64,000 nucleotides of DNA from assembly GCA_936432065.2 (NCBI GenBank), contig OW386290.2:53958843-54022842 (forward strand), read 5' to 3'. This DNA is from Rutpela maculata (lineage: Eukaryota > Arthropoda > Insecta > Coleoptera > Cerambycidae). The notes below the pieces were generated by a model. The model was not told the origin of the DNA, did not search any database, and was given only the letters and a program-made list of their open reading frames with translations. Positions 56,961 to 64,000 of this stretch are shown one piece after another (position 1 is the stretch's first letter; every line of letters begins with the position of its first letter). The translations under genes and the position numbers were made by a program.

Positions 56961-57196
56961 ATAAAGTCTACCTAGACTGACTAGGTAGACTCTGGGGTCA
57001 AGACACTTTATTTTTTTTGTGTCGCTGTGTAATCAATGGTCTATTTGTTGCCAGCGATTATTCTGGTAATGGTACACAAATGTACAAAATGTTTCGGGCA
57101 TTCCTGTAAAAATATCATATAACTGTGTACAAAAGCACTTGCGCCGGCACGTTACTGATATAATTCACCGGATTAACTACGTATTTACATAGATGT

Positions 57197-57578
57197 GCTG
57201 AGGAAACTTTCCATATTTAATAAAAGTCTGTAAAAGTCATGTAAATAATATAATTGTATGCACTTATTTAGTATCAAAATGAAGCTTGCATCATCACGAA
57301 TCACATTTCACCATAAAATAGACTATTAATATACCCAATGGAAAGTTAGAAGAAAAACTTCCTGGAAACTTTCGGAGTTTTCAAAACGGAAAGTTTCCAG
57401 GAAGTTTTCCTTCTAACTTTCCATTGGGTATATTGATAAGCTATTTTATGGTGAAATCTGATTCGTGATTATGCAAGCTTCATTTTGATACCAAATAAGT
57501 GCATACAATTATATTATTTACATGACTTTTACAGACTTTTATCAAATATGGAAAGTTTCCTCGGCACATCTCTGCGTA
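57197..57578. repeat. Palindrome next to the Gypsy LTR
   Basis: Arms of about 180 bp are mirrored around 57382: 'GGAAACTTTCCATATTT' at the left faces 'AAATATGGAAAGTTTCC' at the right, with 'TTGTATGCACTTATTT', 'ATCAAAATGAAGCTTGCAT' and 'ACCCAATGGAAAGTTAGAAG' in both. The Gypsy element starts at 57580, at the end of the right arm, so it probably inserted into this palindrome. Confidence 0.8.
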
Positions 57579-57579
57579 T

Positions 57580-57987
57580 TGTAACGTGGTGTTTCCACCC
57601 TTAGGAAACCACCCTCGCAAAGTCCGTGGGTTCCAAAAATTATAACAAGAGATGTCCACTAACACACTTTATTAAATATTTACTGGATACTTCACAATAC
57701 TATTATTAATTTAAATACACTTTACTGACTAAAATCGCAATGTTTATCACTTTGTTTATCTTGGAAGTCTTAACCTCACTTTCTATACTTTCTGAACTCT
57801 CTGAACTTTCTGAACTACTCGCCGAGAATGCGGTCGGTCTTTTATACCTAAAAATGACAGATCTCGATTGTTCTGTGATGACGCCACCATTCTCTCGATA
57901 ATTCCAGATTGTCACTTTGGAATCTTCTGGTAGGTTCTTTTTCGAGTAGGTGCAAATACATCATTCTAGGGGTTGTAACACATTACA
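57580..57987 (-). repeat. Gypsy 3' LTR
   Basis: 408 bp. On the minus strand it begins 'TGTAATGTGTTACAACCCC' and ends 'CACGTTACA'. 'TATAAAA' at 57840-57846 is the likely TATA box; 'ATTTATTTAATA'-like AT-rich sequence downstream may supply the polyadenylation signal. Confidence 0.9.
57840..57846 (-). promoter_or_regulatory. LTR TATA box
   Basis: 'GGTATAAAAGACCG' on the minus strand. The predicted start, about 29 bases downstream (near 57817), reads 'TAGTTCAG', an initiator-like context. Confidence 0.6.
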
Positions 57988-58000
57988 CTGCCCCCTCCTT
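57988..58000 (-). other. Polypurine tract
   Basis: 'AAGGAGGGGGCAG' lies directly before the 3' LTR on the minus strand and primes plus-strand synthesis in LTR elements. It overlaps the pol stop codon. Confidence 0.85.
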
Positions 58001-60656
58001 AAGCCTGAACGTCCCGGTCAGGCAATTCAGCCTCTTTCACATACTTCGCCAGTCTATCCAAGTGTACGATCTTCATCTTGGACTTTTTGTTTCGTTGAAT
58101 CCGATAAACGACATCATTTATTCGGGTAATAACAGTATACGGTCCATCCCAAGGAGGTTGAAGTTTCGGTGACTTCCCTTTCTTTCGCTGTGGGTTATAC
58201 AGCCAAACCAGATCTCCTGCCTTGAACCCTTCTGAACTACCCTTACGGTCGTATCGAGCCTTCATTCGGTCACTGGCTATGGTGATTTGGTCTCTAACCA
58301 GCTCATGAACATTTCTTAGCCGTTCACTCATTTCATCCACATAGCTGTTCACAGGAAGCTGTTCTCCGCCTGGTGTTCCGAAAATCAAATCACATGGCAG
58401 TCTGATCTCATGTCCAAATACTACACGGGCTGGTGTTTGTTTCGTAGACTCGTGGATAGCAGCTCTGTATGCCATGAGAAAGAACGGTATGTGGAGATCC
58501 CAATCGCGTTGATTCTTATGAACCACTTTAGAGAGATGTTCTATTTTGAAATCATACTGTTGCAACCGTTCTATCCAACGAGCCAGTTGACCTTCAGGGG
58601 TTTTCAACTGCAACAGCCATTTTAATGCAGCATGGTCGGTCCGAATCTTGAAATGTCGTCCATAAAGATATTTATGAAAATGGTCCACTGATTTAACGAT
58701 GGCCAGTAACTCTTTCCGGGTTACACAATAGTTTCTTTCCGGTTTGGACAGCACCTTGCTGAAGTACTCGATCACTCTTTCCTGCCCATTCTGGATTTGA
58801 GACAGTACACAACCGACCGAAGAATTGCTGGCATCCGTGTCTAAAATAAAAAGTCCTTCCCGTTGTGGGTACGCTAGCACAGGACCAGTGCATAGAGCTG
58901 CCTTCAATTTTCTCCATGCTGTTTCACATTCCGGTGTCCATTGGTACTGCACTTTCTCTTCTGTCAGCTGGTGTAATGGCTTCGCAATTTCTGCAAACCC
59001 TTCCACAAAGCGCCTATAATAAGTGCAGAGGCCAAGGAAGCTCCGTACTTCATGAACGTTAGATGGTCTTGGCCAATCTCGTACAGCAGAAATTTTGTCG
59101 GGGTCTGTTTGTATTCCATCCGAAGACACCACGTGACCAAGAAATTTGACTTCTTTCTGGAATAGCAGGCACTTCTTCGGGTTCAACTTCAGATGGGCAT
59201 TCCTGACTCGCCCAAATACTTCTTGAAGATTTTTCAAATGTTCTGTAAAGTCCTGTCCCATAACAAGCACGTCGTCAAGGTAAACCAGGCACGTCCTCCA
59301 GGTTAGCCCTCGCAGTACGAATTCCATCAATCTTTCAAAGGTAGCTGGCGCATTGCAAAGTCCAAAAGGCATCACAGTAAATTGATAAAGACCACTGCCT
59401 GCTGAAAACGCTGTCTTCTCCTTATCATCAGGATGAAGCCCCACTTGCCAGTATCCACTCCTAAGGTCTAACGTAGAAAACCATCGTGAGCCTGCCAACG
59501 TGCTTAACGTGTCGTCAATTCGTGGTAATGGGTAACTGTCTTTCTTCGTGACATCATTTAATTTTCGATAATCGACACAAAATCTTAATGTTCCGTCCTT
59601 CTTGGCAACCAAAACTACTGGCGATGACCAGGGACTCGTCGACTCCTCAATGACTCCATCTTGTAGCATCTTGTCTATCATTGCCGAGACATCTTCTTGT
59701 TTTGCTAATGGAAGCCTCCTAGGTGGTTGTCGAATAGCGGGCGAGTCGCCAGTATTTATCCGATGCTGGACTATGTCTGTTTTTGTAAGGGCCTCTGTAT
59801 TCTTGGCAAATAGTGAACTTTCCTTTTCTAGGAACTTGATTGCCTCCCTTCGTTCATCCTCAGATAAATGCTCCAACTGGGTAGGCAGCAAGGTCAAAAC
59901 TTCCTGGTCTATTTTCATAGATGAACTTCTTCCCTCTGTTTGTTCCTCGCACCTCGCTACCCATGTGACCGGTTCATAGGAGCCAATCGGTTTGCCTTTC
60001 TTAATTGTCACAGAGTGGGAATTTAAATTAACGACTCTAATTGGGATTTTGTCTTTAGTCCGGGTTAAGGTTCTCGCTACAATAATATTGGGTAGGGACT
60101 TAATCGATTCGTCATCTTCAACTAGGCCAACACGGTACCCTCCAGGATTTCCTTCTAAGGCAGCATCGATCATTTGTTCTGAATGAGCAGGAATCTTGAT
60201 TGTCTGTGTTGTTAACAACCTTGCTTTATGGAATTGGTCATCTGCGGTTGCCAGAATAAATTCCTCATTTCCAATTTTTAAGACTCGCTCCCCTACGTCA
60301 ACAATAAATCCCTGCTCTCCCATGATGTCTAGACCCAAAATGAAATCATCCATAATGTCAGCCACAATGACCTTGTAATTGAACCTCAACCGTCCAACCT
60401 GCAGTTCCAAGTTGACCTCTCCATGGACCGCAGCCCTGTCCCCCGTGGCTGTCCGAATGATTACTCCATTTTGCTTCTTGTCAATCTGCAAGCCTGATAT
60501 AAACCCTGGCCGCACTATTGATGACGTAGCACCGGTGTCAATCGTAAACACGCATTTTCTTCCATTCACATATCCTTGCAACAACAGACTACTTGGTATT
60601 CTTTGGAGCTGGGAAATCTTTATTTCTCTGGGGGCACCGCATTTCCTAGCCAGCAC
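57999..60656 (-). CDS. pol: Gypsy pol: protease, RT, RNase H; integrase core deleted in frame
   Basis: 885 codons without a stop; the frame opens at a GTG and is also open upstream across the gag stop, so expression may need a -1 frameshift. The protease has 'FTIDTGATSSIV'. RT has 'WSSPVVLVAKKDGTLRFCVD', 'FSTLDLRSGYWQ' and the catalytic 'YLDD' (59271-59282). RNase H has 'FILDTDASNSSVG', 'RKELLAIV' and 'RTDHAALKWLL'. Then 'QQYDFKIEH' joins directly to 'LSKVVHKNQRDWD' near 58535: the usual H2C2 zinc finger and the integrase D,D part, several hundred residues, are missing although the frame is kept. The end keeps a GPY/F-type module ('WDGPYTVITRINDVVYRIQR'). It could still reverse transcribe but should not integrate without help. 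Confidence 0.92.
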   Translation of the reverse strand: MLARKCGAPREIKISQLQRIPSSLLLQGYVNGRKCVFTIDTGATSSIVRPGFISGLQIDKKQNGVIIRTATGDRAAVHGEVNLELQVGRLRFNYKVIVADIMDDFILGLDIMGEQGFIVDVGERVLKIGNEEFILATADDQFHKARLLTTQTIKIPAHSEQMIDAALEGNPGGYRVGLVEDDESIKSLPNIIVARTLTRTKDKIPIRVVNLNSHSVTIKKGKPIGSYEPVTWVARCEEQTEGRSSSMKIDQEVLTLLPTQLEHLSEDERREAIKFLEKESSLFAKNTEALTKTDIVQHRINTGDSPAIRQPPRRLPLAKQEDVSAMIDKMLQDGVIEESTSPWSSPVVLVAKKDGTLRFCVDYRKLNDVTKKDSYPLPRIDDTLSTLAGSRWFSTLDLRSGYWQVGLHPDDKEKTAFSAGSGLYQFTVMPFGLCNAPATFERLMEFVLRGLTWRTCLVYLDDVLVMGQDFTEHLKNLQEVFGRVRNAHLKLNPKKCLLFQKEVKFLGHVVSSDGIQTDPDKISAVRDWPRPSNVHEVRSFLGLCTYYRRFVEGFAEIAKPLHQLTEEKVQYQWTPECETAWRKLKAALCTGPVLAYPQREGLFILDTDASNSSVGCVLSQIQNGQERVIEYFSKVLSKPERNYCVTRKELLAIVKSVDHFHKYLYGRHFKIRTDHAALKWLLQLKTPEGQLARWIERLQQYDFKIEHLSKVVHKNQRDWDLHIPFFLMAYRAAIHESTKQTPARVVFGHEIRLPCDLIFGTPGGEQLPVNSYVDEMSERLRNVHELVRDQITIASDRMKARYDRKGSSEGFKAGDLVWLYNPQRKKGKSPKLQPPWDGPYTVITRINDVVYRIQRNKKSKMKIVHLDRLAKYVKEAELPDRDVQA

Positions 60657-60679
60657 AGCCCCCTTGGTGCTGGCTATCT

Positions 60680-61975
60680 TTAGTTTTCCTGCTTCTCTTC
60701 AACATTCACAGCATTTACTCGACTCTCCAAGTTCTGCTGTCGACAGTCTCGTTTCATATGTCCCACCTTGCCGCAGTTGAAACATTTAATACCTCCGCTC
60801 GGCTTTCCTCTATTTTGTTGTTTTTCCTGCTTTCCGAGGCCATCCAATTTATCGCATAATTTGGTGAATATTTTCTGCATCTCAGTCAGCAAGGGGTTCT
60901 GGTTCATTTCTGGTTGCGATTCTTCGAGAGTCACAGCTCGCACTCTCGACCTTGGAGTATCCCTGTAAGCGGCTTCTACTTCGAGTGCACGCACCAAAGC
61001 TTCGCTACTACTTTGGTGTCTCGTCAGCCTCAGAACTCGCCTGACCTCTTCGTCCCTTATACCATCTAAAAAGGCCCCCACGGCTAATTGTTCCTGGAAT
61101 TCTTTAGGTGCACTCGGATACGCCAGGTGTGCCAGTCTCTCTATCGCAGCTTCAAATTCTTGTAAACTTTCCCCAGCTTTTTGCATCCGGGATTTCAGCT
61201 GAGTCTGGTATAATTGGGCAAGGTGTTGATCGCCATACCTCAAGTCTAATGCAGCTTCCAAGACTTTAAAGTCCCTTTGTTTCTCCACTGGGATAGTCTG
61301 AAGTAATTCTGAGGCCTGGCCCCTTAACGCCAGAACTAATGCCATGGCCTTTTCCTCGTTATCCCAGTTGTTCGCACATGCTGCTGCCTCAAACTGCCTC
61401 TTGTACGTCGTCCAGGAACTTTGGCCGTCAAAAGAAGGAGGTTTTAGTCGCTGACCTGATGATACCACCTGCTGGCTTCCTCTATCTCTCAACTGTCGTT
61501 TAAGCCGGTTTATTTCTACTTCAAACTCAGTTACTTTTTCTTCTACCTTATCTACTTTTCCTTCAACCTTATCTACTTTTTCTTCGACCTTGTTTATCTC
61601 TTCTTTAACTTCTTCCTTGACAGAAATGATTGCGTCCTGTTGTATTTTTATTTGATCGCTCAGGATTTTCCTTAATTCCTCCTGGCGTCTTTCTTCCAAG
61701 TCTTCCATTATTTTTCTGAGTTCGTCTTTTTCCTCTTGACGCTGTCTTTCTTGTTCTTGACGTCTTCTTTCTTCCTCCTCTTTTTCTTTCTGACGTCTTA
61801 TTTCCTGATCTTCCATCATTTTCTTTAATTCGTTCCTTTCTTCCTTTTCTTCATGACGTTTTTTCTCCTGTTCTTCTTTGTCTTCCTGCCGTTGCTGCGC
61901 CATCATTTTTTGGAATTGTTCGAATAAGTCCTGTATTTGTTTATCGGATGCCATACTTCTAGTTTTTATAGGCAT
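60680..61975 (-). CDS. gag: Gypsy gag: coiled coil, capsid region, zinc knuckle
   Basis: 431 codons from the ATG at 61975 ('MPIKTRSMASDKQIQDLFEQ'). Residues about 15-165 are almost entirely E, K, R and Q with heptad-like spacing, a long coiled coil. A capsid-like section follows ('LKPPSFDGQSSWTTYKRQFE', 'LRGQASELLQTIP', 'AGESLQEFEAAIERLA'), as in Ty3/Gypsy Gag. A CCHC zinc knuckle, 'CFNCGKVGHMKRDC' (60744-60785), is close to the C-terminus. The stop is followed after 20-odd bases by the pol open frame in the -1 phase. The frame is intact. Confidence 0.92.
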   Translation of the reverse strand: MPIKTRSMASDKQIQDLFEQFQKMMAQQRQEDKEEQEKKRHEEKEERNELKKMMEDQEIRRQKEKEEEERRRQEQERQRQEEKDELRKIMEDLEERRQEELRKILSDQIKIQQDAIISVKEEVKEEINKVEEKVDKVEGKVDKVEEKVTEFEVEINRLKRQLRDRGSQQVVSSGQRLKPPSFDGQSSWTTYKRQFEAAACANNWDNEEKAMALVLALRGQASELLQTIPVEKQRDFKVLEAALDLRYGDQHLAQLYQTQLKSRMQKAGESLQEFEAAIERLAHLAYPSAPKEFQEQLAVGAFLDGIRDEEVRRVLRLTRHQSSSEALVRALEVEAAYRDTPRSRVRAVTLEESQPEMNQNPLLTEMQKIFTKLCDKLDGLGKQEKQQNRGKPSGGIKCFNCGKVGHMKRDCRQQNLESRVNAVNVEEKQEN

Positions 61976-62396
61976 AAGATTATGTTAAAATAAAATAAAT
62001 TTAACTGTCACGTCAATATCGGTAATGGAACTTTCTAGACAAATCTCGAAATAGCACGAAAAAGTCTTATCCAGAGTCTTTTGTCACTATCCAGTTCAGA
62101 GAATTTAATAATCTCCACTAATGTCCAAATAGAAAAGTTCTAGAAATTTTCACGCACTAAATGAGTCTTTTTCAGTGTCTCTATCACTTCTCAGTTCAAA
62201 GGATTTAATTATCACACTAATGTCCTAATAAAATGTTCTACAATGTCTCAAAAATGCACTTAACACTATTTTCCTGTTCGAAAATAACCCTCGAACAAAT
62301 GTCCAGTAAATGAGTCCTCCGTGTGTTAGTACTAAACCTCGAGAATACTTCTCGAACACTCCAGCACAACTTCAGAGCTCCTCTTGTCATAAAATT

Positions 62397-62412
62397 CCGC
62401 TTTCTGACACCA
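62397..62412 (-). other. Primer-binding site, probably tRNA-Leu
   Basis: 'TGGTGTCAGAAAGCGG' follows the 5' LTR after three bases. It is complementary to the 3' end of a leucine tRNA type ending 'CTTCTGACACCA', apart from an extra A. Confidence 0.7.
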
Positions 62413-62415
62413 ATT

Positions 62416-62649
62416 TGTAACGTGTTTCCACCCTTAGGAAACCACCCTCGCAAATTCCGTGGGTTCCAAAAATTATAACAAGAGATGTCCACTAACACAC
62501 TTTATTAAATATTTACTGGATACTTCACAATACTATTATTAATTTAAATACACTTTACTGACTAAAATCACAATGTTTATCACTTTGTTTATCTTGGAAG
62601 TCTTAACCTCACTTTCTATACTTTCTGAACTCTCTGAACTTTCTGAACT
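62416..62649 (-). repeat. Gypsy 5' LTR, truncated at the predicted transcription start
   Basis: Matches 57580-57817 of the complete LTR and stops there; U3 and the TATA box are missing. Beyond 62649 the sequence is unrelated. Confidence 0.88.
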
Positions 62650-62689
62650 AAGCCATTTTAATTTTTAATCTAGTATGCCATCACCCGAA

Positions 62690-63050
62690 ATTGTAAAGGC
62701 CATATTTCATATTTATATGCAGTAACTGTGTGCAACATGACATCAGGTAAAGGTTTTAAAAATATTAGAAAAATGTGTTGTTTTAAAAAATTCTATCGAG
62801 ACTTTTAAAATAAAAGTATGTTCGAAACAATTAGTTTTAACTAAGGCGTACACTTTCATTTGACGATGTATGACGCTTCTCATAATGTGATAACAATAGA
62901 TATGTTTGGATATTATTTTGATAAATCAACAGTTAATAAGGCAGCGAGATTATCTACACCTCCACCAACATCTAGTGCTACTCAACATCATTTGTATTGA
63001 CTGTATTACCAAGTGTGAAAATGTCTAGGCAACTAATACCGTTTTCCAGT
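62690..63050 (+). pseudogene. Fragment of the large uncharacterised family (locus E)
   Basis: The first part reads 'HISYLYAVTVCNMTSGKGFK', resembling the 'HALTGCDTTS..GK..' segment I recall from the nuclease-like region of the family, in shortened form. After a frameshift, 'IDMFGYYFDKSTVNKAARLS' continues into 'TPPPTSSATQHHLY', a stop for R, 'LYYQV', a stop and 'KCLGN', which precedes the 'W.W' and CXC parts seen at loci A-C. So it covers a stretch between locus D-type and locus B-type sequence. Stops and frameshifts make it a pseudogene. Its left flank is the truncated Gypsy end; whether inverted repeats flank it cannot be seen in this window. Confidence 0.6.
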
Positions 63051-64000
63051 GACTGCACTCTGTGAAACTGAGTTTGCAATTTGGCAACTTTTTATGTTCC
63101 ACTTGGCAAAATTAATTTCATAGATGCACCGAGTACAGATTTTTAATACGAGCTCTGGCTACTCCTGTAATCGTGGAGTGCAACATGGTGCACGTATGAT
63201 TAATCTACAAAGAAAAAGAAAATGTACTGTAATCGATGAATTTTAAGAGTGCCTCGAAGAGTAGCGAGGACAAGACTATACTGACCAGCACAAAGAAAGA
63301 AAAGGCAAGTGTACAAAAAATTTCAAATTTTTTATCGGTAATGTCCATAGCCCGTATTTCGGATGACATTCCAGAGACGGACTCTGAATTACACGATACT
63401 ATCTAATACATTTGTAAAGTTACAATCAGAAACATCGGTCGCTAACAATAAGAATTATTGCCACACAAACCAAAAAAATCTTTAAATACAAAATTTTTAT
63501 TTTATAAACCTTAGTGAAAGTCCAGGCGAACGCTTATTGATATGTTTACGTTTCTCTACAGATAAAAAGAGTCCCTGACCCTCCAGACAGGTAAAAAGGT
63601 AAAAAATTATTAGACGTATTATATGGTGTCATTATACAGTTATTCTTAAATATTGCAAGTTCTAAATATTATTTTTTGGTCGACCTAGACAATATCTAGA
63701 TTTTAAAGATATAAATTGGATTTTAATATTATTATATAAATAAATAAATAAATAAATAATAATTTATTGTATGAAATATATAACAAACAAGTTACAAACA
63801 TACAAATGGATAAGATACAGAGAACTGATATATAAACCTTACCCTAAAAACATGAAGTATATAACATATAGCGTCATTAATTTAAAAAAATTACATAAGT
63901 ACAAACAAGAACATACAAAAATGTCCAAACTCAATGCTAAAATTTGTTTAATGTAATGGAGGTTAAATCATTACACAGTAATTTATTCTTTAAATTCGTT
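63051..64000. other. No gene recognised; contains an (AAAT)n run
   Basis: An (AAAT)n simple repeat at about 63737-63760. Possible decayed continuation of locus E up to about 63400, without recognisable motifs. Confidence 0.5.

Larger units (their letters stand above)
52241..57051. mobile_element. 4.8 kb element with minisatellite-bearing long inverted repeats
   Basis: The left arm (about 52241-53060) mirrors the right arm (about 56065-57051): 'GCAACAAATGGACCAT', 'ACAAAAAAAATAAAGTGTCT', 'GACTAGGTAGACT', then tandem units, then 'CCAAATACATCCTGAACGGT' and 'GATTTATAATCGAAAACTTG'-like sequence. Each arm holds a different number of about 122-bp tandem units. If the end is taken at 'CACAGCGACAC' (52290 and 57029), TAA flanks both sides, as for Harbinger-type elements, but the outer match to 52241/57051 argues for a longer arm. 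A second element (53198-55629) sits in the middle. Confidence 0.75.
57580..62649 (-). mobile_element. Gypsy-type LTR retrotransposon, minus strand
   Basis: The 3' LTR is 57580-57987 (complete, TG...CA). The 5' LTR is 62416-62649 and truncated. Between them are a leader, gag, pol and a polypurine tract. The two LTRs match over about 235 bp with two substitutions and one 3-bp indel, so the insertion is young. No target duplication is visible. A related truncated LTR lies at 44609. Pol carries an in-frame deletion of most of integrase (see that entry), and there is no env. Confidence 0.92.

Noticed and set aside
56549..56975. Three similar 60-75-codon frames, or a CRISPR-like array
   Set aside because: They arise from a 122-bp minisatellite; there are no unique spacers between short repeats.
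58825..60780. Several plus-strand frames of 60-130 codons
   Set aside because: Shadows of the intact minus-strand gag and pol.

Overview
The window looks like AT-rich, transposon-packed DNA from an arthropod, most likely an insect (a beetle-like, large genome is a guess). Signs of this are introns with GT-AG ends, a polyglutamine C2H2 zinc-finger exon closely resembling insect crooked legs (crol), several LINE types, a Gypsy element, tRNA-derived SINE sequence and many long inverted repeats. Nothing prokaryotic is visible: no operons, CRISPR arrays or plausible bacterial genes.

The only convincing host gene is the last coding exon of crol at 50157-50929 on the minus strand. Its upstream exons are not visible, so about 13 kb to the right (50930-64000) is probably crol intron, filled with nested transposons: a 4.8 kb element with minisatellite-bearing inverted repeats (52241-57051) that encloses a second inverted-repeat element (53198-55629), then a young Gypsy retrotransposon (57580-62649).

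Left to right: a broken Tc1/mariner-type transposase interrupted by a foldback (1-3.9 kb); a decayed LINE (6.7-7.5 kb); a near-perfect 960-bp palindrome (7.9-8.8 kb) next to a LINE with an intact ORF2 (8.9-12.3 kb); foldback arms around a cysteine-rich gene tail (12.5-15.3 kb); a second long-inverted-repeat unit with the same kind of tail (16.7-19.1 kb); a hAT-like element with an exact 8-bp target duplication (21.0-22.3 kb); a foldback whose loop carries a nuclease-like fragment (23.5-24.8 kb); a TA-flanked element (25.7-27.2 kb); LINE remains (30.2-32.3 kb); a 6.4 kb inverted-repeat element enclosing a 3.5 kb long-TIR element with a broken large gene (32.6-39.0 kb); an RTE-type LINE with a 14-bp target duplication (39.5-41.6 kb); then small MITEs, an LTR fragment and THAP-domain remains (43-49.6 kb).

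The most interesting pattern is that five separate fragments, on both strands, belong to one large uncharacterised protein family: cysteine-paired N-terminus, a conserved 'FDNADYN..LDG' segment, a 'TFDQPLY' segment, a FEN1/PIN-like nuclease region, a 'TGC..TS' segment, a 'YYQ..WLG..WGW' segment and a cysteine-rich CXC tail. Four of the five lie directly between long inverted repeats, and one copy has lost its middle while keeping both gene ends and both repeats. That is how internally deleted copies of a DNA transposon look, so the family may be the transposase (or a core gene) of a poorly described long-TIR transposon class.
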